Part shown: one piece after another, positions 1 to 8,435 of the stretch
Layout of the letters: each line of letters begins with the position of its first letter
Numbering within the stretch: position 1 is the first letter of the stretch
NCBI RefSeq assembly: GCF_003952465.1
Contig: NZ_CP034448.1
Location: forward strand, 2,519,001-2,583,000
Direction of reading: 5' to 3'
Source: Mesorhizobium sp. M1B.F.Ca.ET.045.04.1.1
GTDB taxonomy: Bacteria; Pseudomonadota; Alphaproteobacteria; Rhizobiales; Rhizobiaceae
DNA: 64,000 bases
Translations under genes and position numbers: made by a program
The notes under the pieces: model-generated
Told to the model about the DNA's origin: nothing
Databases searched by the model: none
What the model saw: only the letters and a program-made list of their open reading frames with translations

Positions 1-459
1 GTCGGGCGCCGGCGCTGGGGCCGGGTCATCCCGTACCGTTCCGGTGGCAAGCAGGTCGATATCGGCATTGGGAACGTCCTTCGCCGTCAGCGGTCCGCTG
101 CGTTCGGCTGCAACCCCGCCGCCCGCGCGACCGGAATTGCTGCCGCTGCCGCCGAATTTGATGGCCTGCACGCCGAACTGCTCCTGGTTGAAGAAAATGT
201 ACCAGGGAAACAGCGCGCAGATCAGCCCGAGCGTGATGCCGAGTGCGGCGATGACGAAATCGCTGCGCCGGTCCGCTTTCCTGTTGGCCAGGCGCGGGAA
301 TTCGGCTCGCGGCGGCTGCGGCCACTCCATCTTCTTCGGGAATAGGCCGTTGATGAGTGAGTCGCGGCTGGCGTCGGCCTCCTCGGCGGCCTTGGCCTCT
401 GCGATCATCTCGCGCAGCACGCGCTCGGTGTGCTGAAGATCAGTCTCCTTGGTCGCCAT
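1..459 (-). CDS. Uncharacterised single-pass membrane protein of the flagellar cluster (partial, C-terminus off the window)
   Basis: The frame opens at an ATG at 459 and stays open for 153 codons to the left edge. The predicted protein has a charged, probably helical N-terminus (about residues 1-65), one hydrophobic segment at about residues 67-90 (FVIAALGITLGLICALFPWY), then a Gly/Ser-rich linker and a Pro/Ala-rich tail. This looks like an inner-membrane anchor with a low-complexity periplasmic part. It overlaps the end of fliI by 20 bases, so the two are probably translationally coupled. In Sinorhizobium-type flagellar clusters a hypothetical gene sits at this place, between fliI and the flgBC/fliE block. 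I do not recognise a named family. The role is inferred from position only. Confidence 0.75.
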   Translation of the reverse strand, partial: MATKETDLQHTERVLREMIAEAKAAEEADASRDSLINGLFPKKMEWPQPPRAEFPRLANRKADRRSDFVIAALGITLGLICALFPWYIFFNQEQFGVQAIKFGGSGSNSGRAGGGVAAERSGPLTAKDVPNADIDLLATGTVRDDPAPAPAPD

Positions 460-1861
460 TCTGCTTCCCCTTGAGATGGCGGGCGAGATCGGCGAACGGA
501 TCGGCCGACGCGCGGTCCTTCGGCGACTGCGTGAGCGCCTCGTAGATCAGCGGCACCTGGCGCACGGCGATGTCGAGCTCGGCGTCGGCGCCGCCCTGAT
601 AGGCGCCGAGCAGGCGGATGTCGCGCGTGTCCTCGAAGCGCGCGATCATCGACTTCAGCCTGGTCACCAGCATGCGCTGCTCGGCGCTCCAGGCCTTATC
701 GGCGAGACGCGAGATCGACGACAGCGGATTGACCGGCGGATAGCGGCCCTGCTCGGCGATCGCGCGGTCGAGCACGACATGGCCGTCGAGGATGCCGCGC
801 ACCGAATCGGCGACCGGATCGTTGTGGTCGTCGCCGTCGACCAGCACCGAGATGATGGCTGTGATCGAGCCCCTGCCTTTAACCCCGGGCCCCTCGGCGC
901 CCGGTCCGGCCCTTTCGAGCAGCTTCGGCAGGTCGGTGAAGACCGATGCCGGGTAGCCGCGCGCGACCGGCGGCTCACCGGTCCCCGTCGCCACCTCGCG
1001 CAGCGCGTGGGCAAAGCGGGTGATCGAATCCAGCACCAGGAGCACACGATGGCCCTGGTCGCGGAAATGCTCGGCCACGCACATGGCGGTGTCGGGCGCG
1101 CGCCGGCGCATCATGGCGCTCTCGTCGCTGGTGGCGACCACGGCAACGGTCTTTGCCATGCTGTCGGCGCCGATGGTGTCCTCCAGGAATTCGCGCACCT
1201 CGCGGCCGCGTTCGCCGATCAGCGCGACGACGACGGTGTCGAAGGCCTCGGCGCCGGCGAGCATGGCAAGCAGCGTCGACTTGCCGACGCCGGAGCCGGC
1301 GAAGATGCCGAGCCGCTGGCCGAAGCAGAGCGGCGTGAAGATGTCGATCACCCGCACGCCGGTCAGGAAGCTCGTGCCGACCCGCTGGCGCGACATGGCG
1401 CCAGGCGTCAGTGCGTGCGCGCTATCGGCGGCGTTAGGCCTGGCCAGCGGCGGGCCGCCGTCGATGACGCGGGTCAAGGCGTCTATCGCGCGTCCGCGCC
1501 AGGAAGCGTGCGGCGCGACCGCGAGCGGACCGCGCCGGAACACGGCGTCGCCGATGCCGGCATCGGCGCTGCGCTCGAACGGCGCCACCACCACCTCGTC
1601 GCGGCCTATCCTGACGATCTCGCCGCGGCGCGTGCCGGCCTTGCCGCGCTGCTCGACGATGTCGCCGAGCCTGGCGATGTCGGAGAGGCCGCCGACCTTA
1701 TAGTGGGTGGGCGAGACCTCGACGACGTGGCCGCCCCGGCTGAGCACATTTTCCGGATTGTCGAACCGCCGCCAGACGCGTTCGAGAGCGGCCAGCCGAT
1801 CCGTCGGGCCGGCTTCGGCAAGCCTCTCTGGCGCGCGCAGCAGGGACGGGCCGGTCGCCAT
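440..1861 (-). CDS. fliI: Flagellum-specific ATPase FliI
   Basis: Cytoplasmic ATPase of the flagellar type III export apparatus; it resembles F1-beta and works with FliH/FliJ to deliver substrates to the FlhA/FlhB gate. The 473-residue product has the Walker A motif GSGVGKS at about residues 189-195 (Lys194), the GERGREVREF segment of the F1/FliI family, the Walker B region LLVLDSITRFAHALRE and the ARGYPASVFTDLPKLLERAG motif. An upstream in-frame ATG at 1912 would lie inside flgF. The ATG at 1861 starts 4 bases after the flgF stop and gives the usual family length, so it is preferred. fliI is the third gene of a minus-strand operon after DUF1217 and flgF. Confidence 0.96.
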   Translation of the reverse strand: MATGPSLLRAPERLAEAGPTDRLAALERVWRRFDNPENVLSRGGHVVEVSPTHYKVGGLSDIARLGDIVEQRGKAGTRRGEIVRIGRDEVVVAPFERSADAGIGDAVFRRGPLAVAPHASWRGRAIDALTRVIDGGPPLARPNAADSAHALTPGAMSRQRVGTSFLTGVRVIDIFTPLCFGQRLGIFAGSGVGKSTLLAMLAGAEAFDTVVVALIGERGREVREFLEDTIGADSMAKTVAVVATSDESAMMRRRAPDTAMCVAEHFRDQGHRVLLVLDSITRFAHALREVATGTGEPPVARGYPASVFTDLPKLLERAGPGAEGPGVKGRGSITAIISVLVDGDDHNDPVADSVRGILDGHVVLDRAIAEQGRYPPVNPLSSISRLADKAWSAEQRMLVTRLKSMIARFEDTRDIRLLGAYQGGADAELDIAVRQVPLIYEALTQSPKDRASADPFADLARHLKGKQNGDQGD

Positions 1862-1865
1862 GCCG

Positions 1866-2588
1866 CTACTTCGAACCGAGCGTCTTGATCGCGTCGTCGG
1901 TGGACGAGGCACTCTGCCGGATCAGCGCAGCCGTGTTCTCGAAGGCGCGCTGCACCTGGATCAGCCGGGTCATCTCCAGCACCGGATTGACGTTGGATTC
2001 TTCCAGAAACCCTTGCGCGACACCGACGTCGGAACGGTCGGTGACCGGCTCCGGGGCGCGCGCGGGCACGATGCCCGAATTGCCGTAGCGGACAAAATTG
2101 TCGCCGGGGTCGAAATCATAGAGGCCGATGGCGCCGACAAGCTGGTCGTTCTGCCTGAGCGAGCCGTCGGCGCCCGCCTTGGGCGGGCCGTTGCGCGGAT
2201 CGAGCTGGATCGGCGCGCCGCCGCCGTCCAGCACAGGATAGCCTTCGATCGACATCAGCTCGCCGTTCTCGTTCATGGAGAAGCGGCCGTCGCGGGTCAT
2301 CACCGTTCCTGCCGGCGTCTCGATGGCGAACCAGGCGTCGCCTTGTATGGCGAAGTCGAAAGGATTGCCGGTTTCGGTCATCGAGCCGTGCGCGGTGGAA
2401 AGATAGGTCTTGCCGGAGGACGCGAAGGAGACCGACCTCGGCCCGGTGCCGGAGACCACGTCCTCGAATTTCACGCCGGTGGCGCGAAAGCCGATGGTCG
2501 AGGCGTTGGCGACATTGTCGGCGATGGTGTCGAGGCGCCGCTCGAGCGCAATCTGCGAGGAGAGGGCGACATAGAGACTGTCCTGCAT
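1866..2588 (-). CDS. flgF: Flagellar basal-body rod protein FlgF
   Basis: Proximal rod protein of the flagellar basal body, exported to the periplasm by the flagellar type III system without a cleaved signal peptide. The 240-residue product has the N-terminal rod/hook signature (LDTIADNVANASTIGF, about residues 20-35), a central beta-rich part with GDAWFAIETPAG and MTRDGRFSMNENGELMS, and a C-terminal helical rod segment (EESNVNPVLEMTRLIQVQRA). These are the paired N- and C-terminal regions of the FlgF/FlgG family. The short length fits FlgF better than FlgG. It sits 7 bases after the DUF1217 gene and 4 bases before fliI. Confidence 0.95.
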   Translation of the reverse strand: MQDSLYVALSSQIALERRLDTIADNVANASTIGFRATGVKFEDVVSGTGPRSVSFASSGKTYLSTAHGSMTETGNPFDFAIQGDAWFAIETPAGTVMTRDGRFSMNENGELMSIEGYPVLDGGGAPIQLDPRNGPPKAGADGSLRQNDQLVGAIGLYDFDPGDNFVRYGNSGIVPARAPEPVTDRSDVGVAQGFLEESNVNPVLEMTRLIQVQRAFENTAALIRQSASSTDDAIKTLGSK

Positions 2589-2595
2589 GGTGTTC

Positions 2596-3372
2596 TCAGA
2601 ACTTCAGCTTCTGCATGGCCATCATCAGATCGGTCGAGATACCGACCGTGGTCGGTTGTGCGAAGAGCACGCTGACCGACGTCACGGCACTGGAGGTCGG
2701 GTTGTTGATCTCCCACAGGCTGGTGAAACGGGTCAGGAACTTGTTCAACTTGTCGGGGTCCTTGAAGTCGGCGATATCGAGCTTCTGCTCGAACGCCTGC
2801 GCCTGCTTGTCGATATCGGCGGAGGCGAAGGCGTCGGGCAGACCGAGCGCGGTGCGGACCACGCTCGAAAGCGCGGTGTCGGCGAGCACGTCATACCAGT
2901 TGGTGATGTTTGGCGCCTTGCGCTGGAAATAGAGCGCCAGCCGCACGCCCTGATTGGTCTCGCCGGCATTCTCCTCCAGCGTCTGGCGCATGTATTTGTC
3001 GACGGCGCCTTGCTGGGCGGAGGGAAAGAGGGTGGCGGTCGAGCCATAGGCCGCAAAGTTGAAAGCCTTGACGAAGTCGGCGTAGCGCTTGTCGCTCAGC
3101 TTGTTGGCGAAGCTGTCGGAATCGGACACGCCTTCCTTGAGCGCCTTGACCATGAAGGCCTTGGCATAGGCCATGTCCTCCAGCCCGTACGCCTTCATGG
3201 CGTAGTTGAAGAGCCGTGTGTTGTTGACGAAATCGTCGATGGTTTTGACGTTGCCGATATTGGCCAAATAGTAGTCGGTCTCGCGCTTCACGACGGGCTG
3301 CGACTCGATCTGGTCGATCGCCTTGGGGATGTCCCTGGCGATGAGCTGGTAGCTCGTATAGGTGTTCAACAT
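2596..3372 (-). CDS. DUF1217 family flagellar protein
   Basis: A 258-residue protein beginning MLNTYTSYQLIARD and continuing with a repetitive pattern of helices (YYLANIGNVKTIDDFVNN, ADFVKAFNFAAYG). This matches the DUF1217 family, which is found almost only in alphaproteobacterial flagellar clusters directly upstream of flgF. Some members carry two DUF1217 units and this one appears to have one long unit. There is no signal peptide, so export through the flagellar system or a cytoplasmic role are both open. It is the first gene of the minus-strand flgF-fliI operon and diverges from motA. Confidence 0.88.
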   Translation of the reverse strand: MLNTYTSYQLIARDIPKAIDQIESQPVVKRETDYYLANIGNVKTIDDFVNNTRLFNYAMKAYGLEDMAYAKAFMVKALKEGVSDSDSFANKLSDKRYADFVKAFNFAAYGSTATLFPSAQQGAVDKYMRQTLEENAGETNQGVRLALYFQRKAPNITNWYDVLADTALSSVVRTALGLPDAFASADIDKQAQAFEQKLDIADFKDPDKLNKFLTRFTSLWEINNPTSSAVTSVSVLFAQPTTVGISTDLMMAMQKLKF

Positions 3373-3517
3373 ATGCGCCTCCGGCCGAAGCTATCCAGGA
3401 ATGATAGCGAAGCTTCCTTGTGCGAAGCTGAATCGGTTTCCAGCCTCGCGATTCAAGCCTCACACAAGGCACGAGGACTATCCCTGATCCACGACGTGAC
3501 ATGCGGAAGGACCTGTC
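3373..3517. promoter_or_regulatory. Divergent promoter region between the DUF1217-flgF-fliI operon and the motA-flhB operon
   Basis: The 145-base gap separates two divergent flagellar operons and must hold both promoters. A good ribosome binding site (GGAAGGAC) lies just upstream of the motA ATG. No unambiguous -35/-10 pair is visible. In Sinorhizobium such class II promoters are activated by the OmpR-like regulator Rem under VisNR control; no Rem site was identified here. Confidence 0.5.
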
Positions 3518-4393
3518 GTGGGTATTCTGATCGGACTTGTGGTGACGCTTGGCTGCGTTCTTGGCGGCTTCATGGCCATGGGCGGCCATCTGCATGTGCT
3601 GATGCAGCCATGGGAAGCGGTGGTCATCTGCGGCGCCGCGCTCGGCACCTTCCTCGTCGCCAATCCGATGAAGACGGTCAAGGACACCGGCAAGGGCATT
3701 CTCGAAGCCTTCAAGCAGGCGGTGCCGAAGGAGCGCGACTATCTCGAAACACTCGGCGTCCTGCACAGTCTGATGCGCGAATTGCGCTCGAAGTCGCGCA
3801 GCGAGGTCGAGGCGCATATCGACAATCCGGAAGAGTCCGCCATCTTCCAGGCGTTCCCGACCGTCTTGAAGAACCACGATCTGACGCATTTCATCTGCGA
3901 CTATTGCCGCATCATCATCATCGGCAATGCCCGCTCGCACGAGATCGAGGCGCTGATGGACGAGGAGATCCAGACCATTCGCACCGACAAGCTGAAGGCC
4001 TATCACGCGATGGTCGCGGTCGGCGACGGCCTGCCGGCGCTCGGCATCGTCGCCGCCGTGCTCGGCGTGGTGAAGGCGATGGGCGCGCTCGACCAGTCGC
4101 CGGAAATCCTCGGCGGCCTGATCGGCGCCGCACTCGTCGGAACCTTCCTCGGCATCTTCCTGTCCTATGCCGTGGTCGGTCCGGTCGCCACCAAGATCAA
4201 GACGGTGCGCGAGAAGAAGAACCGCCTCTACATCATCGTCAAGCAGACACTGCTCGCTTACATGAACGGCGCCTTGCCGCAGGTCGCGATCGAGTTCGGC
4301 CGCAAGACCATTTCCTCCTATGAGCGCCCGACGATCGATGCCGTTGAGCAGAGCACGATGAACACAGGCACCGCCGAGAAGAAGGCGGCCTGA
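3518..4393 (+). CDS. motA: Flagellar motor stator protein MotA
   Basis: Inner-membrane stator subunit that with MotB forms the proton channel driving flagellar rotation. The 291-residue product starts [20 protein letters not shown] and has the expected four membrane segments: two near the N-terminus (about residues 2-20 and 30-50) and two after a large cytoplasmic loop (about 165-190 and 200-225, [20 protein letters not shown] and [20 protein letters not shown]). The loop contains the charged residues used to contact FliG. It is the first gene of the plus-strand operon motA-fliM-fliN-fliG-flhB. motB is not in the window, as is usual in rhizobia. Confidence 0.96.
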   Translation: MGILIGLVVTLGCVLGGFMAMGGHLHVLMQPWEAVVICGAALGTFLVANPMKTVKDTGKGILEAFKQAVPKERDYLETLGVLHSLMRELRSKSRSEVEAHIDNPEESAIFQAFPTVLKNHDLTHFICDYCRIIIIGNARSHEIEALMDEEIQTIRTDKLKAYHAMVAVGDGLPALGIVAAVLGVVKAMGALDQSPEILGGLIGAALVGTFLGIFLSYAVVGPVATKIKTVREKKNRLYIIVKQTLLAYMNGALPQVAIEFGRKTISSYERPTIDAVEQSTMNTGTAEKKAA

Positions 4394-4427
4394 GCATGCA
4401 GAATGTCAGTCAGGGCCGCTTGCCGTC

Positions 4428-5363
4428 ATGACCAGTCTGGGCAGTCCGTCGCAAACCCGGGCTTTGATCATCGAGCGTCTCGTCGGCGACAGCGGCGAGG
4501 CCGCGCAGGTGATCGGCGTCGGCCGCGGCATGGCCGAACGCTCGCTGCCGCTGCTGCAGAAGGCGCTTGCGGGTGAGCTCGGCGCGCCGGTCACGGTCGA
4601 CCTGCAGGCCGTCGAAGTGGGCCGCGTTCCAGATGCGCGCATGCGCGCCGGCGAAACCTTCGCCATGACGATCGTTTCTTCGCCGACCTCGGCCGACGCC
4701 GTGACGCTCGTCATGGACGCGCCGGCGATCGCGGTCATGGTCTCGGCGCTGTTCGGCGGCGACCCGGACCAGCCGGTGGCGCCGATCCAGCGCGACCTGT
4801 CGCAGATCGAGACCGATGTCGCGACCACGGTCTTCCAGGAGGTCGCGGTGGCGCTGAACGGATCGGGCAGGCGTTCGCTCGACCTGCGTTTGCCGGTCCC
4901 CAGGGCGATGTCCGGCAACGAGGCAAAACGGCGCGTGCTGCGCGACGGGGCGGCGATCCGCATCGTCTACGGCATATCCACGCCGACCGACGCCGGGATG
5001 ATCACGGTGATGATCCCGCAGCGCATCCTGCTGGCGACGCGCGGCGCCACCGCCCATCAAGGCGACGACGACGCGACGGAGTTCGACTGGCGGGCCCGGT
5101 TCTCGGAAGAAGTGATGCGCTCGGCCGTGCGGCTCGAGGCCACCATGCCACTCGCCCGGCTGACGCTTGGCGATCTCGCCGCCTTCCAGCCCGGCCAGGT
5201 GATCGAGTTCGAGGAAAACGCGCAGCTGCAGGCCAGGCTCAGCGCGCGCGACAAGACGCTTTTTGTCTGCGAGTTCGGCAAGCTCGGACAGAATTACACG
5301 GTTCGCATCCGGCATCCCCACGATGGCGGGCAGGATTTTATCGACGGATTGATGCCGGGCTGA
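4428..5363 (+). CDS. fliM: Flagellar motor switch protein FliM (divergent rhizobial type)
   Basis: Switch (C-ring) protein between FliG and FliN. The 311-residue product has a CheC-like middle domain (VTLVMDAPAIAVMVSALFGG, about residues 85-105, then FQEVAVALNGSGRRSLDLRL) and a C-terminal SpoA/FliN-like domain (LARLTLGDLAAFQPGQVIEF to the end). The usual N-terminal CheY-P-binding peptide (LSQxEIDALL) is not visible. Overall similarity to enteric FliM is low and the identification rests strongly on position between motA and fliN. The start is the ATG 34 bases after motA; its ribosome binding site is weak. Confidence 0.85.
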   Translation: MTSLGSPSQTRALIIERLVGDSGEAAQVIGVGRGMAERSLPLLQKALAGELGAPVTVDLQAVEVGRVPDARMRAGETFAMTIVSSPTSADAVTLVMDAPAIAVMVSALFGGDPDQPVAPIQRDLSQIETDVATTVFQEVAVALNGSGRRSLDLRLPVPRAMSGNEAKRRVLRDGAAIRIVYGISTPTDAGMITVMIPQRILLATRGATAHQGDDDATEFDWRARFSEEVMRSAVRLEATMPLARLTLGDLAAFQPGQVIEFEENAQLQARLSARDKTLFVCEFGKLGQNYTVRIRHPHDGGQDFIDGLMPG

Positions 5364-5393
5364 GGCCGGGCTTGGGAATATTGGAGACGAGGC

Positions 5394-5780
5394 ATGGCAA
5401 AGACCAAGGTGGAAGCCGAACCCGAAGCCGACCAGCCGGACGAGCAGCTCGACCGAGCCATCGAGGAACTGCGCGGCGTGCTGCGGGAAGAGGAACAAAG
5501 GCCGGACGCCGCCCTCCAGGCAGGAGCCAATTCCTCGATCATCATGACGATCCCGGTCGACGTGCAGATCATCCTCGGCAGCACCGAAATGCCGGTTTCG
5601 GAGCTGATGGCACTGCAGAAGGGCTCGACCGTGGCGCTTAACCGCCGCATCGGCGAGCCGGTCGACGTGGTGGTCAACGGCCGCAGGATTGCACGCGGCG
5701 AGATCACCGTGCTGGAGCACGATCCGTCGCGCTTCGGCATCAGGTTGACCGAGATCATCGCCGCGACGAAGAGCGCCTGA
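5394..5780 (+). CDS. fliN: Flagellar motor switch protein FliN
   Basis: C-ring protein forming the base of the switch complex. The 128-residue product has a highly charged, probably disordered N-terminus (about residues 1-45, rich in Glu and Asp) followed by one SpoA domain ([20 protein letters not shown] to [14 protein letters not shown]). The motif [18 protein letters not shown], typical of FliN, is intact. It lies 30 bases downstream of fliM and about 40 bases upstream of fliG, within one operon. Confidence 0.95.
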   Translation: MAKTKVEAEPEADQPDEQLDRAIEELRGVLREEEQRPDAALQAGANSSIIMTIPVDVQIILGSTEMPVSELMALQKGSTVALNRRIGEPVDVVVNGRRIARGEITVLEHDPSRFGIRLTEIIAATKSA

Positions 5781-5820
5781 GCGTGGACGGCGAGAGCACT
5801 GACCGGCAGCGGAGCAAAGC

Positions 5821-6840
5821 ATGATGACGTCATTGACGCTGACGCGCCCGCAAAAGGCCGCCGCGATCCTGGTGGCGATGGGCAAGCCCTCGGCCAGCCG
5901 GCTGCTCAAATTCTTCAAGCAGGAAGAGCTGAAGGCGCTGATCGAAGGCGCGCGGCTGCTGCGCACCATCCCGCAAGCCGATCTGGAGCGCATCGTCGTG
6001 GAATTCGAGGCCGAGTTCACGGAAGGCGCCGGCCTGCTCGATTCGGCCGATCGGATGGACACGATCCTCAACGAATCGCTGTCGCCCGAGGAAATGAGCG
6101 CCATCATGGGCGAGAAGAAATTCGAGCCGACGCCGGAAGGGCTTCCGCCGATCTGGCCGGATCTCGAAAAGCTCGAGCCCGCGCGTCTTGGGACCTTCCT
6201 CGCCGGCGAACACCCGCAGACGTCCGCCATGGTGTTGTCGAAGCTTGCGCCGCAGACTGCCGCCAATGTGCTCTTGACGATGGAAAAGCCGATACGCAGC
6301 CAGATCATCAAGCGCATGGTGACGATGGCCAATATTCCGGATGCGGCGACCAGGATCGTCGAGAACCAGCTGCGCGCCAGCGTGCTTTCGCAAAAAGCGA
6401 GCAGGGACACGTCGGCCGGCCAGGAGCGTGTCGCCAGCGTGCTCAACGAAATGGCCAAGCCCGAGCTCGATGAGCTCATGCAGGATCTGGAAGAGGCCGG
6501 CACGCCCGACCTCGCCGGCGTCAAGTCGCGGCTGTTTGCCTTTGACGATCTGCCGCTGCTCACCCAGAAGGCGCGCGTGCTTCTGTTCGACGGACTGTCG
6601 ACCGAGCTCGTCACGCTGGCGCTGCGCGGCGCGCCGGCGGCGCTCACCGAATCGGTGCTGTCGGCGATCGGCGCACGCTCACGCCGCATGATCGAATCCG
6701 AGCTCGGACAGGGATCGGAAGGCATTGCGCTCACCGACATCATGGCGGCACGCAAGACGGTCGCGGTGGCGACCATCCGGCTGTCGCGGCAAGGAGCATT
6801 CGAGCTTCCGGCGACGCAGACCGCCGCCGAAGCAGCCTGA
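5821..6840 (+). CDS. fliG: Flagellar motor switch protein FliG
   Basis: Switch protein that contacts MotA and transmits torque to the rotor. The 339-residue product has the three FliG parts: an N-terminal domain binding FliF (PQKAAAILVAMGKPSASRLL), an EHPQTSAMVLSKLAPQTAANV middle domain (about residues 130-150) and a C-terminal armadillo domain with the charged torque helix (LPLLTQKARVLLFDGLSTEL to RRMIESELGQGSEGI). EHPQT is the conserved motif of the middle domain. Two adjacent ATGs occur at the start (MMTSLTLTRPQKA). The second ATG, at 5824, is equally possible. Confidence 0.95.
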   Translation: MMTSLTLTRPQKAAAILVAMGKPSASRLLKFFKQEELKALIEGARLLRTIPQADLERIVVEFEAEFTEGAGLLDSADRMDTILNESLSPEEMSAIMGEKKFEPTPEGLPPIWPDLEKLEPARLGTFLAGEHPQTSAMVLSKLAPQTAANVLLTMEKPIRSQIIKRMVTMANIPDAATRIVENQLRASVLSQKASRDTSAGQERVASVLNEMAKPELDELMQDLEEAGTPDLAGVKSRLFAFDDLPLLTQKARVLLFDGLSTELVTLALRGAPAALTESVLSAIGARSRRMIESELGQGSEGIALTDIMAARKTVAVATIRLSRQGAFELPATQTAAEAA

Positions 6841-6864
6841 CGGCGGCAATACGGTCAGGGCACC

Positions 6865-7947
6865 ATGGCTGAGGCGGTCGACAAGGATTCCAAAACCGAG
6901 GAAGCCACAGAAAAGAAGATCCGCGACACGATCGAGCAGGGCAAGCTGCCCCATTCGCGCGAGACGGCGATCTTTGCCTCCTTCCTTGCCATACTGGTGT
7001 TCACCGTCTTCTACGCCAAGGACGCCATCGTCAACCTCGGCATGTTCCTCGCCATGTTCCTGGAGAAGCCGGAGGCGTGGCCGATGGACACCGAGACCGA
7101 TGTCATCACGCTCTACCAGCAGGTCTTGATCGAAGTCGGCCGCGCCGTCGTCAGCCTGCTGGTGCTGCTGGTGGTTGCCGGCGTCGGGGCTTCGGTGTTT
7201 CAGAACATACCGCAAATTGTCGGCGAACGGATCAGGCCGCAACTGTCGCGCATTTCGATCGCCAAGGGCTGGAGCCGCTTGTTCGGCGTGCAAGGCTTCG
7301 TCGAATTCGGCAAGTCGCTGGCCAAGCTTGCGTTTGCCATCGCCGTGCTCACCTTCACGGTGTCGGAGGATCATCGCAGGCTCCTTGCCGGCATGATCAC
7401 CAACCCGATGTCGTTCGGCATGGTCATCCGCAGCATATTTGTCGACATCCTGGTGGCGATCGTCTTCGTCATGGGGCTGATCGCGGTCGCCGACATCGTC
7501 TGGTCGCGCTTCCACTGGCGGCGCGACCTGCGCATGACCAAGCAGGAAGTGAAGGACGAGATGAAGCAGTCGGAGGGCGATCCGATCGTCAAGTCGCGCC
7601 TGCGCTCGCTGGCGCGCGACCGTGCGCGGCGGCGCATGATGACGGCGGTGCCGCGCGCGACGCTCATCATCGCCAATCCGACGCACTATTCCATCGCGCT
7701 GAAATATGTCCGCGAGGAGGACTCCGCTCCGCTGGTGCTCGCCAAGGGCCAGGATCTGGTGGCGCTGAAAATTCGCGAGATCGCCAGGGAGCACAACATC
7801 CCGATCTTCGAGGACGTGGCGCTTGCCCGCTCCATGTACAAGCAAGTTTCGGTTGATAGCGTGATCCCGTCGCAATTCTACCAGGCCGTCGCCGAGCTGG
7901 TGCGGATCGTCTACTCGAAGAAGGCCGAGCGAAAATTAAACCAATGA
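6865..7947 (+). CDS. flhB: Flagellar export apparatus protein FlhB
   Basis: Inner-membrane component of the flagellar type III export gate that controls the switch from rod/hook to filament substrates by self-cleavage. The 360-residue product starts with a charged cytoplasmic tail (KTEEATEKKIRDTIEQGKLP), has four membrane segments over about residues 30-210, and a cytoplasmic domain with the autocleavage motif NPTH (Asn271-Pro272). The motif EVKDEMKQSEGDPIVKSRLR, conserved in FlhB/YscU, precedes it. It follows fliG by 24 bases. Confidence 0.96.
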   Translation: MAEAVDKDSKTEEATEKKIRDTIEQGKLPHSRETAIFASFLAILVFTVFYAKDAIVNLGMFLAMFLEKPEAWPMDTETDVITLYQQVLIEVGRAVVSLLVLLVVAGVGASVFQNIPQIVGERIRPQLSRISIAKGWSRLFGVQGFVEFGKSLAKLAFAIAVLTFTVSEDHRRLLAGMITNPMSFGMVIRSIFVDILVAIVFVMGLIAVADIVWSRFHWRRDLRMTKQEVKDEMKQSEGDPIVKSRLRSLARDRARRRMMTAVPRATLIIANPTHYSIALKYVREEDSAPLVLAKGQDLVALKIREIAREHNIPIFEDVALARSMYKQVSVDSVIPSQFYQAVAELVRIVYSKKAERKLNQ

Positions 7948-7967
7948 ACGGACGCCGCTTGTAATCC

Positions 7968-8405
7968 ATGAACCGGCAACCACACGCCAATTCACGCGAG
8001 CAGATCGTCGCCAGCTCCATCCAGGACGTGGTCGGCGAGTTGCGCCTGATCGAGGTCGCCGACTACATCGCCTTCATCCGGCTGGAGCATTTCGCCTGCC
8101 TGTCGGACCTGGTGGACTCGGCCGCGGAACTTTACTTCCAGCCGGGCACGCTCAGGCTTGGCCATGGCGGCGAAGCGCATGTCGACTGGACGGGCCATCC
8201 GCGCATCGTGCTCGATCTCGAGCTTCGGCCGCGCGGCGTCACTGTCTACTTCCAGCTGACGCTGAGCGGGCAGGGGGCGTCCGTGGTCGTCAACTACGTG
8301 TCTTTCGAGAAGCCGGGCGAGACGCCGGAGCACAACACGGCCCTGCTCGAGGACGCGATCGATGAGGCGCGCATCCGCAGGACCGAGCCGCTCGCCTACC
8401 CCTGA
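7968..8405 (+). CDS. Conserved hypothetical protein linked to flagellar genes
   Basis: A 145-residue soluble protein with no signal peptide or membrane segment. It starts about 20 bases after flhB and is probably the last gene of the motA-flhB operon. Two regions stand out: an N-terminal helical part (VVGELRLIEVADYIAFIRLE) and a beta-rich part (IVLDLELRPRGVTVYFQLTL). Rhizobial flagellar clusters carry a hypothetical gene at this place between flhB and visR. I do not recognise a domain. Its position suggests a motility role, which is inference. Confidence 0.7.
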   Translation: MNRQPHANSREQIVASSIQDVVGELRLIEVADYIAFIRLEHFACLSDLVDSAAELYFQPGTLRLGHGGEAHVDWTGHPRIVLDLELRPRGVTVYFQLTLSGQGASVVVNYVSFEKPGETPEHNTALLEDAIDEARIRRTEPLAYP

Positions 8406-8435
8406 GAATAGAGCGTGGACGCTGGCCCAAGCGAG

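Noticed and set aside
449..1888. A 479-codon open frame on the plus strand opposite fliI
   Set aside because: It is antisense to a firmly identified gene, has low-complexity Arg/Ala/His-rich composition and no domain. Such frames are expected opposite GC-rich genes.
4410..6776. A 788-codon open frame on the minus strand opposite fliM-fliN-fliG
   Set aside because: It is antisense to three recognised flagellar genes, is rich in Ser/Arg and spans their intergenic gaps. It is a codon-bias artefact.
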